Shown: positions 1-6,071, counted from the stretch's first letter. The stretch is 7,171 bases of DNA from Parachlamydiaceae bacterium (GCA_013817115.1 JACDDG010000117.1:1-7171), one strand, 5' to 3'. Notes: generated by a model not told the origin, from the sequence alone. Made by a program: numbers and translations.

Positions 1-146
1 TCTGGATTCATTCCAGAAGAGTATCATGGAGACAACACAAATGGAACTAAAAAATTAAAAATTTTCAGATGCCAATGGCGAAGGAGGGGGTATCTGAACT
101 GTTACAACAAAAGATGATTGGTAACAGCATCCAAAGTAAAAGATGA
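1..146 (+). other. possible 3' end of a frame-broken CDS
   Basis: Two consecutive plus-strand reading frames look like one helical, Gln-rich C-terminus split by a frameshift. The frame starting at base 2 reads LDSFQKSIMETTQMELKN and stops near 57. The frame starting at base 3 is open from about 51 and reads KNFQMPMAKEGVSELLQQ and on to a TGA at 144-146. Joining them needs a shift within the A-rich run at 49-60. I do not recognise the protein, and the piece is cut by the window edge, so it may simply be chance open frame. Confidence 0.2.
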
Positions 147-211
147 CACAATTTTTTTTTAAAATTCTATAAATAAAGAGGAAATGAAGCAGACACAGCA
201 ATTAAAATCAA

Positions 212-235
212 ATGGCTAACTTTAATGTTAGCCAT
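212..235 (-). terminator. hairpin terminator after the tRNA pair
   Basis: A perfect 9-bp inverted repeat (ATGGCTAAC / GTTAGCCAT) encloses a 6-nt loop at 221-226. On the minus strand the stem is followed by TTTGATTTT, a fair U-rich tract. It lies 40 nt downstream of tRNA-Lys, so it most likely ends the tRNA transcript. On the plus strand the following bases are less U-rich, so any role for a leftward-lying plus gene would be weaker. A T7 run also directly follows tRNA-Lys at 269-275. Confidence 0.5.
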
Positions 236-275
236 GATTATTACTTACGTGCAATGTGGAGGCGCTTGAAAAAAA

Positions 276-349
276 TGGGTCTTGATGGACTCGAACCATC
301 GACACCCTCATTAAAAGTGAGGTGCTCTAACCAACTGAGCTAAAGACCC
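276..349 (-). tRNA. tRNA-Lys(UUU)
   Basis: The minus strand folds into a complete 74-nt cloverleaf. The acceptor GGGTCTT pairs with AAGACCC, the D arm is GCTC/GAGC, and the anticodon stem CCTCA/TGAGG encloses loop CTTTTAA with anticodon TTT, which reads AAA and AAG lysine codons. The T arm is GATGG TTCGAGT CCATC, and the discriminator base is A at 276. CCA is not encoded, since seven Ts follow, so the CCA-adding enzyme must supply it. The gene lies 2 nt downstream of tRNA-Glu and is almost certainly co-transcribed with it. Confidence 0.96.
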
Positions 350-351
350 AT

Positions 352-426
352 TGACCCCGAGGGGATTCGAACCCCTGTTATCGGAATGAAAATCCGGTGT
401 CCTAGGCCAGGCTGGACGACGGGGCC
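352..426 (-). tRNA. tRNA-Glu(UUC)
   Basis: The minus strand gives a 75-nt cloverleaf. The acceptor GGCCCCG pairs with CGGGGTC (one G-U), the D arm is GTCC/GGAC, the anticodon loop TTTTCAT carries TTC for glutamate, and the T arm is AGGGG TTCGAAT CCCCT. The discriminator is A at 352 and CCA is not encoded. The anticodon stem CCGGA/TCCGA has a C-A mismatch at its outermost pair (27-43), slightly unusual for this tRNA. It is first in the tRNA-Glu/tRNA-Lys unit. Besides translation, tRNA-Glu is the substrate of glutamyl-tRNA reductase where C5 heme synthesis operates. Confidence 0.96.
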
Positions 427-436
427 AGTAGAAGTA

Positions 437-467
437 ATTCTAAAGGCTTGCTTACGCAACTGCACAA
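437..467 (-). promoter_or_regulatory. candidate promoter of the tRNA-Glu/Lys unit
   Basis: On the minus strand TTGTGC (462-467) and TAGAAT (437-442, five of six matches to TATAAT) are 19 nt apart. The -10 box ends 10 nt before the tRNA-Glu 5' end, so the leader would be only a few bases, as is common for tRNA genes. The spacer is longer than the ideal 17 and the -35 box is partial, so the call rests mainly on the good -10 box and its position. Confidence 0.35.
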
Positions 468-578
468 CGTGCTTGCTAGCGAAACTTGATCTTACATCTT
501 TTGACTATTTCTCGCCAACACATTTCGAAATATAAATGCAAATTCTTTAGAAAACACCTCTTAACGCCGCTATCGACC

Positions 579-1130
579 TTATATAGTAGAGACTTCTTTT
601 TCCTTTTTCGCGGTAATATTATCGGCTTCTTTGCACGTTTCGTCTGTTAGTTCTTGGATTTTCTTCTCGGTTTTCTTGACCATGTCTTCTGGAAGAGTTC
701 CATCACTTTTTTGTTTGCGAACAGTTTCATTGCTATCCCGTCGAATGTTTCTAACAGCAATCTTAGTCTCTTCCAAAATTTTATAGCATTGCTTGATCAT
801 TGTTTTACGCATGCTATCATCCATTGGCGCAATTTTAATACGCACTAAGTTTCCATCAACAATTGGCATCACCCCAAGGTTAGCTTTTTCAATTGCTTTG
901 CCTATGGAGGGAGAATGCTTCGGATCAAAAGGCGTAACAAGCAGAAGTCTTGATTCAGGTGTCGTGATAGACGCGATATCTTTAAGGCGCATAGGCGATC
1001 CATAAACTTCAACCATAACATTGTCCAGCATGCCAGGGTTAGCACGTCCGGTACGAACACTCTTTAACTCATTCTTTAAGTGCTCAAGCGCTGTATTCAT
1101 TTTAGTTTTTGTCAATACGACGATATCCAT
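579..1130 (-). CDS. frr: ribosome recycling factor
   Basis: This 183-aa protein covers the whole length of ribosome recycling factor (usually about 180-186 aa). With EF-G it splits post-termination 70S ribosomes in the cytoplasm. The family signature VRTGRA is at residues 25-30, the conserved VEVYG at 40-44, and the VRNIRRD block of the long coiled-coil domain at 126-132, including the arginine (R131) matching the functionally critical R132 of E. coli. The C-terminal helix is present ([13 protein letters not shown]). The start is supported by GAGGAA at 1137-1142, 6 nt before the ATG. The wording resembles chlamydial RRF. It follows pyrH on the same strand, but 240 bp away because of an inserted foldback element, so its mRNA, if co-transcribed, carries a very large hairpin upstream of the ribosome site. 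No clear terminator is visible between frr and the tRNAs. Confidence 0.97.
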   Translation of the reverse strand: MDIVVLTKTKMNTALEHLKNELKSVRTGRANPGMLDNVMVEVYGSPMRLKDIASITTPESRLLLVTPFDPKHSPSIGKAIEKANLGVMPIVDGNLVRIKIAPMDDSMRKTMIKQCYKILEETKIAVRNIRRDSNETVRKQKSDGTLPEDMVKKTEKKIQELTDETCKEADNITAKKEKEVSTI

Positions 1131-1159
1131 TTTTAGTTCCTCATGCTGATTTTATAAGT

Positions 1160-1330
1160 GTGTTTATACCGAAGAGCATTCAAATTCTGAATTTTTGGCT
1201 TTGAGCGAGCCCTGGGATTAAGCGATCAAAAATGGCCCAATATCACAATATGGGGTCATTTTTGATCGATTAATCCGGGGAGCTTTCTCTTTGCCAAAAA
1301 CCAAAATTTGAACGCTCTAAGGTATAATAC
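1160..1330. repeat. 171-bp foldback (MITE-like) element
   Basis: Two arms of 83-84 nt (1160-1243 and 1248-1330) are imperfect inverted copies, roughly three-quarters identical by eye, around a 4-nt loop (CACA, 1244-1247). The best-matched core is GATCAAAAATG, and the outer ends are TTATACC (1164-1170) and GGTATAA (1321-1327). No ORF is inside. The size, symmetry and position filling the pyrH-frr gap fit a miniature inverted-repeat element or large REP/BIME-like sequence better than a terminator: it is far too long and has no U-tract at either end. A fragment with an identical 15-mer (GAAGAGCATTCAAAT) recurs at 6169-6183. I could not identify a clear target-site duplication. Confidence 0.85.
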
Positions 1331-1370
1331 ATGAATATACTCGATAACACTTTATCTCGAAACAGATTCA

Positions 1371-2105
1371 TTATTCACTTACATAAGTCCCGTTATTCTT
1401 ATCAAAAAGAAGGTGTCCCAGATCGGGATTTTCCAATAGTTTATCCATATTGAATACGAAAATTGGCAGAGAGTGACTTCTGCATAGAGCGATAGCGGTT
1501 GCGTCCATTACTCCTAATTGCTCTGACAGCGCCTGAGTATATGTAATGGTATCATATTTCACAGCATCTGCAAATTTAATGGGATCTTTATTATAGATTC
1601 CATCGACTTTAGTGGCTTTTACTAATAAATCAGCATTAATTTCACATGCTCGTAGAGCAGCTGCAGAATCTGTAGTGAAATAAGGGTTGCCTGTACCACC
1701 CACAAAAATTAAGGGAATCCCTTTTGAAATATAATCGACAGCTTTTTTCCAATTATAAGCTTCAGCAACTTTAGGGCATTCAATGGCACTCATAACTATT
1801 GAATCAGCCCCCAAATCTTGAAAAGCTTGCTGCAGAGAAATTCCATTGATAAGTGTTGACAACATTCCGATTTGATCCGCTGCAGAGCGTTGGACTCCAC
1901 TATTTTCCAAAGAAATACCTCGGAAAATATTTCCTCCACCAATAACCACAGCAACTTGCATGTACTTTTGTAGAGTTAATAAGGCTTTAGCGAGCTTTTT
2001 GCATGCTGTCTGATTAATGCCGAATTCTTGATCACCCATCAAAAGTTCGCCTGAAATTTTTAACAGAATGCGCTTACAAGGTTGTTTTGAGTGCGATAAA
2101 TTCAT
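1371..2105 (-). CDS. pyrH: UMP kinase (uridylate kinase)
   Basis: This 244-aa protein (family about 235-250) phosphorylates UMP to UDP with ATP in pyrimidine nucleotide synthesis. It is a hexameric cytosolic amino-acid-kinase-fold enzyme, allosterically controlled in most bacteria. Counting from the ATG at 2105, the nucleotide-binding start LLKISGE is at 14-20 (K16), the glycine-rich GGGNIFRG at 56-63, RSAADQIGMLSTLING at 73-88, and the FTTDSAAALRACE / VDGIYNKDP blocks at 143-155 and 167-175, all typical. An in-frame TTG two codons upstream (2111) is possible. Neither start has a strong ribosome site, and I prefer the ATG. The next gene is frr, as in Chlamydia. tsf, the usual upstream partner, is absent; transposase debris occupies that place. 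Confidence 0.96.
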   Translation of the reverse strand: MNLSHSKQPCKRILLKISGELLMGDQEFGINQTACKKLAKALLTLQKYMQVAVVIGGGNIFRGISLENSGVQRSAADQIGMLSTLINGISLQQAFQDLGADSIVMSAIECPKVAEAYNWKKAVDYISKGIPLIFVGGTGNPYFTTDSAAALRACEINADLLVKATKVDGIYNKDPIKFADAVKYDTITYTQALSEQLGVMDATAIALCRSHSLPIFVFNMDKLLENPDLGHLLFDKNNGTYVSE

Positions 2106-2153
2106 TGGCAAATCATCTTAGGTATAATTTTCTCAATTTGGGCAAGCGTGATG

Positions 2154-2177
2154 TAACCACGCACATAACCACGCACA
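2154..2177. repeat. perfect 12-bp tandem repeat upstream of pyrH
   Basis: The unit TAACCACGCACA occurs twice head to tail (2154-2165 and 2166-2177) without a mismatch, 49-72 bp upstream of the pyrH ATG. Its CACGC can pair with GCGTG at 2146-2150 from either copy, giving two mutually exclusive short hairpins on the pyrH leader. It may be an operator, a leader element, or just a recent slippage duplication. The sequence alone does not decide. Confidence 0.7.
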
Positions 2178-2250
2178 ATACATATTAAATGTAGTTTTCA
2201 TAAAAATTAAAAGCAAGAGGCTTGTGGATTTGTAATTTTAAGGATACTAG

Positions 2251-2690
2251 AAATTCACGCTTAGAGTTGTAATTCAGCCCGTAACGATACCTGTTGGAGC
2301 TAAGTTTAAAGGGTATAAACCCTGTTTAGTGCAAGAATTTCATTTTCAACCGTTTAACACCCTATACCTTAGAGATCAATGGCTCTTACATGGCGACTAT
2401 CTTACTGGTGAACTACCAAAAAAGATTCGTGGGCGCTATGGTCCAGAATTAATTTCTTACATATTTTATCAAAGCCAACCTGCAGAGTTACAGACCTCTT
2501 TTACACGCCCAGTTGATAGATAGAAAAATTCGAATTTCTTCTAAGCAAATTATCAATATTATCACTAAAAAATATCAGCCATTTTCATGAGGAAGCTGAC
2601 GAACTATTGCCCGCGGGGGTCGCAGTAGAAAAGAGTCTACTCTGTGAGATGGCCAAGGCAAGATTAATCTAGACAGAGATTACTAAAAAA
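2251..2690 (+). pseudogene. decayed transposase (IS66-like), N-terminal part
   Basis: A plus-strand frame open from 2251 reads PVGAKFKGYKPCLVQEFHF, then DQWLLHGDYLTGELPKKI and RGRYGPELISYIFYQ up to a TAG at 2521. This resembles, from memory, the segment before the catalytic domain of an IS66-like DDE transposase, so the family name is tentative. The reading continues in other frames: LLHAQLIDRKIRISSKQ from about 2498, then HFHEEADELLPAGVAVEKSL from about 2581, and garbled remains (DGQGKIN) to about 2690. At least two frameshifts, no proper start (a GTG at 2329 has no ribosome site) and no catalytic part mean it is dead. No terminal inverted repeats were recognised. It sits where tsf would be expected upstream of pyrH. 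Confidence 0.6.
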
Positions 2691-2902
2691 AGTTCATAAC
2701 ATTAATGAATGTGTGCCAGTTTATTAGTGCCTCAAACTCTTCAGCTAAATATTTTTAAGATTTTATTTATTTTTCTTTCACTTTGCTATGTTAAATCAAT
2801 ATGCTTTTAAATAAATTTTGAAAGTTTAATGTTGCGTGTAATTTTAATTTGTGTTTAATTATTATTAAGTAAGTGATATTAACTTTTTAATGGAGAATTT
2901 CA

Positions 2903-3076
2903 ATGTCTTTAGAATCAGTTTCAAATGCTATTACGAGCAGTCAAAGTCAAACATTACCATCACGATCCTATAAGAAAGAAAGTTGGGCTGATCTAGCTAT
3001 CATGGTTTCATTTGTGGGTGGTGCAGTGTTGGCAGGTTGCGCAATTGGCTTTATGCCTTTGGTTGGATTGGTGTAA
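2903..3076 (+). CDS. small hydrophobic protein, 57 aa
   Basis: An ATG at 2903 lies 7 nt after GGAG (2892-2895), a good ribosome site, and opens a 57-aa frame ending at TAA 3074-3076. The first 30 residues are Ser/Gln-rich and hydrophilic (SSQSQTLPSRSYKKES). Residues 31-57 are hydrophobic with small residues (VSFVGGAVLAGCAIGF), so one membrane segment is likely. A second membrane segment lies just downstream in the -1 frame (3058-3159). The original product was therefore probably a protein of about 85 aa with two adjacent helices. Paired hydrophobic segments behind a short polar head recall chlamydial Inc proteins, but no type III signal can be shown and I do not recognise the family. The region 2691-2902 before it is very AT-rich and could hold its promoter, though no box pair stands out. 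It converges on the operon ending at 3428. Confidence 0.5.
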   Translation: MSLESVSNAITSSQSQTLPSRSYKKESWADLAIMVSFVGGAVLAGCAIGFMPLVGLV

Positions 3077-3159
3077 CAATTGCTGTCGTAATCGGTATGT
3101 TTCTTAATTTCAGGGAATCCATCTCTGTCCCTGGTATCAAATGGCAAATGTCCCACTGA
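3058..3159 (+). other. out-of-frame continuation with a second membrane segment
   Basis: In the frame -1 to the 57-aa ORF the sequence reads FGWIGVTIAVVIGMFLNF, then RESISVPGIKWQMSH and a TGA at 3157-3159. This is a textbook transmembrane helix followed by a basic/polar tail, directly where the first ORF runs out. The frame is open back to 2992, so the break could lie anywhere from there to 3076; the change from VLAGCAIGF to FGWIGVTIA suggests about 3045-3060. A lost base, a sequencing error or recoding are all possible. CCTTTG is not a classical slippery heptamer, so recoding is the least likely. Confidence 0.45.
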
Positions 3160-3198
3160 ACACTATCATCAGACCACATGATCCCTATGCGTAGGCGA

Positions 3199-3298
3199 AG
3201 GATTTCAAATTATACCAAAATGCTTCGATCAGCGACGAGGTGATAGCCTAAGCTATGCCGAGGAGCTGAGCGCGGCAGATTGGTATCATTTGGATCCT
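3199..3298. repeat. 100-bp foldback element
   Basis: Arms 3199-3247 and 3252-3298 are imperfect inverted copies (AGGAT...ATACCAA at the outside, ATAGC/GCTAT next to the loop) closing on the 4-nt loop CTAA. By eye about 36 of 49 aligned positions match. The GC-richer centre and absence of an ORF fit a MITE/REP-like element. It shares the TTATACC motif near one end (3210-3216) with the foldback at 1160-1330, but the rest is different, so it would be a separate family. It lies between two converging transcription units and may also impede read-through. Confidence 0.75.
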
Positions 3299-3333
3299 GC
3301 TCCAGGGTCAATGGAATGAATCGAGTGTGCGTG

Positions 3334-3356
3334 AAAAAAAGCGCCCCTGTGCTTTT
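3334..3356 (-). terminator. terminator of the 5222-to-3428 operon
   Basis: On the minus strand AAAAGC (3356-3351) pairs with GCTTTT (3342-3337) around an 8-nt loop, and T continues to 3334, giving a T7 tract. It lies 72 nt past the stop of the 66-aa gene and fits the end of the three-gene operon. The stem has only two GC pairs, so efficiency is uncertain. Confidence 0.5.
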
Positions 3357-3427
3357 CTCTCCGCCTCCAAGCTAAAAACTTCCCTCACATCACAATGATC
3401 TCTATGGTTGTAGATCCAAATCTTTCC

Positions 3428-3628
3428 TTACATCGGAGCAGGAGGAGGCGGCGTTGATCTCCCAGGTAGATCTGGTAGCTCCTTAGGAACGTTAACGTTT
3501 TCATTAAGAGTTCCCGACGGCAATTCAGTAGCTTTTTTGTTGTCATAGAAAACAAAAATGAGGAAAACCAGCATAAGTGCTGCAGTAATTAACACTATCG
3601 TTGTCCATTGATTGTTGTTAATATTCAT
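3428..3628 (-). CDS. small single-helix membrane protein, Pro-rich tail
   Basis: This 66-aa protein begins with a short polar stretch (MNINNNQW), has one clear membrane helix at about 9-28 (TTIVLITAALMLVFLIFVFY), and ends in a polar tail of about 38 residues finishing with PGRSTPPPPAPM. The helix is followed by DNKK, so the positive-inside rule would place the tail in the cytoplasm, though weakly. There is no cleavage site or lipobox. GGAG at 3635-3638 is 6 nt before the ATG, a good ribosome site. It starts 21 nt after the stop of the epimerase-like gene and is the last gene of the operon. I do not recognise a family; an anchoring or protein-interaction role for the proline run is only a guess. 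Confidence 0.75.
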   Translation of the reverse strand: MNINNNQWTTIVLITAALMLVFLIFVFYDNKKATELPSGTLNENVNVPKELPDLPGRSTPPPPAPM

Positions 3629-3649
3629 CCGTTTCTCCGACTTAAAATG

Positions 3650-4552
3650 TTAATCTTTTGATAGAAGATGGCGTAGAGCCCTTTCTAAATTTTGGTATAG
3701 AAATTTATATCCGTTTTCAACAAGCTTCTTCGGCTCTACTCGTGTACTGCTTAGTAACAACGCATCTACCATTTCTCCAAAAACGAGTCGCGCCGGCGAT
3801 GTTGGAAATGGCAAAAAAGTAGGGCGATTTAAAACTTTGCCTAGTGTAGTTGTGAAATCGTGATTAGTCACAGGTTCCGGTGCGCTCAGGTTAAAAACAC
3901 CGGCACAATTCTTGTGTTGGATGATATAAAAAATCGCACCCAGGACATCGTCTATGGAAATCCAGCTCATGTATTGTTCTCCAGAGCCTATTTGTCCCCC
4001 TAGTCCCAATTTAAAGGGAACAAGCATTGTTTTTAGTGATCCCCCCTGAGGAGATAGTACAATGCCGATACGGATAATCGCACAGCGAACTTTAGTTTGC
4101 TCCTTTGCGGGCTCTGCTGCTAGCTCCCATTGCTTACACACATCCGCCAGGAAACCTTCTCCCGCAGGACTTGACTCTGTAAGTAACTCGATTCCTCTAT
4201 CTCCATAATAACCAATAGCAGAAGCGTTAAGAAAAAGCTCTGGTGGAGAATCGAGCTCTGCAATAGTTTTTGCGAGCAAAGATGTGGTTTGAACACGACT
4301 TTCGAGAATTTTATGCTTCTTATTTGAAGACCATCGTCCAAAAATATTTTCCCCGGCCAAATTAATGATGACATCGAAACCTTCAATCATTATAGGATCT
4401 AGCTCATCCTTTTCAGGATCCCAAAAAATAGAATTTGGATGGTTACTAGATTTTGTTCGTTCAAGTCTATAGACTTGCGTACCTGTTAAGGCCAAGGCGC
4501 CGCATAAAGCCGTGCCCAAAAGCCCAGAAGAACCTGCAATTAGAACTTTCAT
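3650..4552 (-). CDS. TIGR01777 NAD(P)-binding epimerase-like protein (YfcH-like)
   Basis: The 300-aa length matches the YfcH/TIGR01777 branch of extended short-chain dehydrogenases, often called nucleoside-diphosphate-sugar epimerases although their substrate is unknown. The N-terminal Rossmann motif GSSGLLG is at 7-13, NLAGENIFGRW at 64-74, and the conserved SAIGYYGDRG at 111-120. In that last motif S111 and Y115 are present but the usual SDR lysine four residues on is R119, as I recall for this branch. GGSLKTMLVPFKLGLGGQIG and MSWISIDDV (about 175-208) are also typical. The C-terminal 50 residues, with LSSTRVEPKKLVENGYKF, form the DUF1731 domain. It starts 7 nt after the HdeD-like gene; its ribosome site AAGGA overlaps that stop codon, so translation is probably coupled. 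Confidence 0.92.
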   Translation of the reverse strand: MKVLIAGSSGLLGTALCGALALTGTQVYRLERTKSSNHPNSIFWDPEKDELDPIMIEGFDVIINLAGENIFGRWSSNKKHKILESRVQTTSLLAKTIAELDSPPELFLNASAIGYYGDRGIELLTESSPAGEGFLADVCKQWELAAEPAKEQTKVRCAIIRIGIVLSPQGGSLKTMLVPFKLGLGGQIGSGEQYMSWISIDDVLGAIFYIIQHKNCAGVFNLSAPEPVTNHDFTTTLGKVLNRPTFLPFPTSPARLVFGEMVDALLLSSTRVEPKKLVENGYKFLYQNLERALRHLLSKD

Positions 4553-4559
4553 ATTTCCT

Positions 4560-5222
4560 TTATAGGATTCTCTTATTAAGAGATTTCGCAGTGAGTGCCA
4601 AAGTCACCCAAATCCAACCAACAATGATCATATCGATTCCAATGAAAAGACCAATGACCCACAAGCCTGAAATTGGCCACTCAGCCCAAATCATCAAGCC
4701 AAGAACTAGCGACACGATACCGCTAAACAACATCCAGCCCCACTGTGCGTAGCGATTAAATACTGCAGCTACGATTTTAAATAGTCCTGAAACAGTATAA
4801 AAAACAGCTAAAAGTAATGTCAGTGTGATGGCCCCTATCGCTGGATTTAAAAGTAACATTAATCCAACGACAATATAAAGCAAAGCTGTAAGCAAGTTGA
4901 CCAGAAACCCATCACCATTCCGAGTTTTAATCGCGTTAATCCCTTGTACAACTCCTCCGATCAGCATAAGAGTTCCGAAAAACACCATTGAAACCATTGT
5001 CACAAAGCCGGCACCCCCAATTGCAAGCGTACCTAGAAAAATTAAAAGGATACCTACCCCTAAAAACCAACCCCAATGCTTTTGAACTTCTTTAAGGCCC
5101 ACATAATTTTCATAACGAAATATTCTATCTTGGCCGGGAATCAAAGTTAGATCTGGTTTTTTTTCTTGAAAGTCCCGAACCGCTTGATCATCTTTCCTTT
5201 CCTGCTTATCTTGATTTTCCAT
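4560..5222 (-). CDS. HdeD-family six-helix membrane protein
   Basis: The 220-aa protein has a charged N-terminus of about 48 residues followed by six hydrophobic segments, at about 50-69, 74-94, 106-126, 131-155, 161-180 and 186-208. The repeated pattern of a segment with an internal glycine followed by a short loop (WGWFLGVGILLIFLGTLAIG, LMLIGGVVQGINAI, WMLFSGIVSLVLGLMIW) is that of HdeD/DUF308 inner-membrane proteins. HdeD of E. coli is linked to acid resistance at high cell density; no biochemical activity is established, so function here is unknown. The long polar N-terminus is an extension relative to short HdeD proteins. AAGGAG at 5228-5233 is 5 nt before the ATG. It is the first gene of the operon and is divergent from rnc. 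Confidence 0.88.
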   Translation of the reverse strand: MENQDKQERKDDQAVRDFQEKKPDLTLIPGQDRIFRYENYVGLKEVQKHWGWFLGVGILLIFLGTLAIGGAGFVTMVSMVFFGTLMLIGGVVQGINAIKTRNGDGFLVNLLTALLYIVVGLMLLLNPAIGAITLTLLLAVFYTVSGLFKIVAAVFNRYAQWGWMLFSGIVSLVLGLMIWAEWPISGLWVIGLFIGIDMIIVGWIWVTLALTAKSLNKRIL

Positions 5223-5254
5223 ACATCTCCTTTATTTGCATGATTTTGAACAAG

Positions 5255-5307
5255 TCAACATCACTTATAGATATTTTTATATAGCCAGAAAAAACATGAA
5301 GCAGCAA
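5255..5307. promoter_or_regulatory. candidate divergent promoters sharing one TATATA box
   Basis: TATATA at 5278-5283 reads the same on both strands. For rnc (plus), TCAACA at 5255-5260 lies 17 nt before it. For the HdeD-like operon (minus), TTGCTG at 5302-5307 lies 18 nt before it. Each box matches the sigma-70-type consensus in about four of six bases. If both are real, only one polymerase could bind at a time, so the two units would compete. Alternatives exist in this AT-rich gap. Confidence 0.35.
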
Positions 5308-5354
5308 GTTTTTTTATGTACCCAGAAAAAATAAAGGGGTGTAAAATCGGGTTC

Positions 5355-6071
5355 ATGAATGGAATAACTGATATCGCCAAGAGCATTAACGACATTGAAG
5401 CAAAACTGGGGCACCATTTTGCCAATAAACAATTACTTACATTAGCCTTTACTCATTGCTCTTATGTTAACGAAAGCCGCACAACCACTCAGCATAATGA
5501 GAGAATAGAGTTTCTAGGAGACTCCGTTTTAGGCTTAATGGTGTCCGAATATTTATACCGCACCCTCCCAAACTTACCTGAAGGGGAACTTTCTTCCTTA
5601 AGAGCCAAACTTGTTGAAGCAAGTTCATGTATTTCTTACATCCAAAAATTAGATTTAGAAAAATATTTATTGCTTGGTAGAGGCGAGCGGATGAATGATG
5701 GTAGGGGAAGAGAAACGATTCTCTCGGACCTACTTGAGGCAATTATTGGAGCTATCTTCTTAGATGGTGGTTTTAATGCAGCTCAAAAGTTTTTTTTCGA
5801 TAAATTCAAAGATGAAATTGATAGCATTTTGCAAGCACCATTACGAAATCCGAAGGCCATCTTGCAAGATCTGTGTCAAAAAAAATATCAGATAACACCA
5901 CATTATAAAGTTCTTAATGAAATAGGACCGGACCACAGTAAAGTTTTTAAAGTTGTCGTCTTGCTGGATGAAAACGAAATGGGCTACGGAGAAGGGCCTT
6001 CCAAAAAGGAAGCCCAAGCCGCTGCTGCAAAAAATGCCCTTGAGGCTTTTCCTAAAGAGTCTTTTCGCTAA
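5355..6071 (+). CDS. rnc: ribonuclease III
   Basis: RNase III cuts double-stranded RNA, notably the rRNA precursor, as a Mg-dependent homodimer. From the ATG at 5355 the protein has 238 aa (family about 220-250). The signature HNERIEFLGDSVL is at 47-59, with E49, E52 and D56 matching E. coli E38, E41 and D45. DLLEAIIGAIFLDGG at 125-139 supplies D125 and E128, matching D114 and E117, so the catalytic site is complete. A double-stranded RNA-binding domain spans about 166-232, ending in KKEAQAAAAKNAL. An ATG at 5316 would add 13 residues (MYPEKIKGCKIGF) that do not look conserved. Neither start has a strong ribosome site; 5355 has only GGG 4 nt upstream, but fits family length better. It is transcribed divergently from the HdeD-like operon and stands alone on plus. 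Confidence 0.96.
   Translation: MNGITDIAKSINDIEAKLGHHFANKQLLTLAFTHCSYVNESRTTTQHNERIEFLGDSVLGLMVSEYLYRTLPNLPEGELSSLRAKLVEASSCISYIQKLDLEKYLLLGRGERMNDGRGRETILSDLLEAIIGAIFLDGGFNAAQKFFFDKFKDEIDSILQAPLRNPKAILQDLCQKKYQITPHYKVLNEIGPDHSKVFKVVVLLDENEMGYGEGPSKKEAQAAAAKNALEAFPKESFR

Noticed and set aside
181..222. 11-codon ORF with AGAGGAA before ATG
   Set aside because: It is too short to support and ends in the tRNA terminator hairpin.
1149..1157. TATAAAAT on the minus strand as an frr promoter
   Set aside because: Transcription would start within or next to the ribosome site, and no -35 box has suitable spacing.
2112..2130. TTATACCTAAGA upstream of pyrH as another repeat end
   Set aside because: Only the 8-mer TTATACCT is shared; a motif of this length is expected about once or twice in a window this AT-rich.
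2968..3156. 62-codon minus-strand frame
   Set aside because: It is antisense to the better-supported small membrane gene with a ribosome site; its composition is not protein-like.
4120..4752. Alternative frames over the epimerase-like and HdeD-like genes
   Set aside because: They are shadow frames; the minus-strand genes have domain motifs and ribosome sites.
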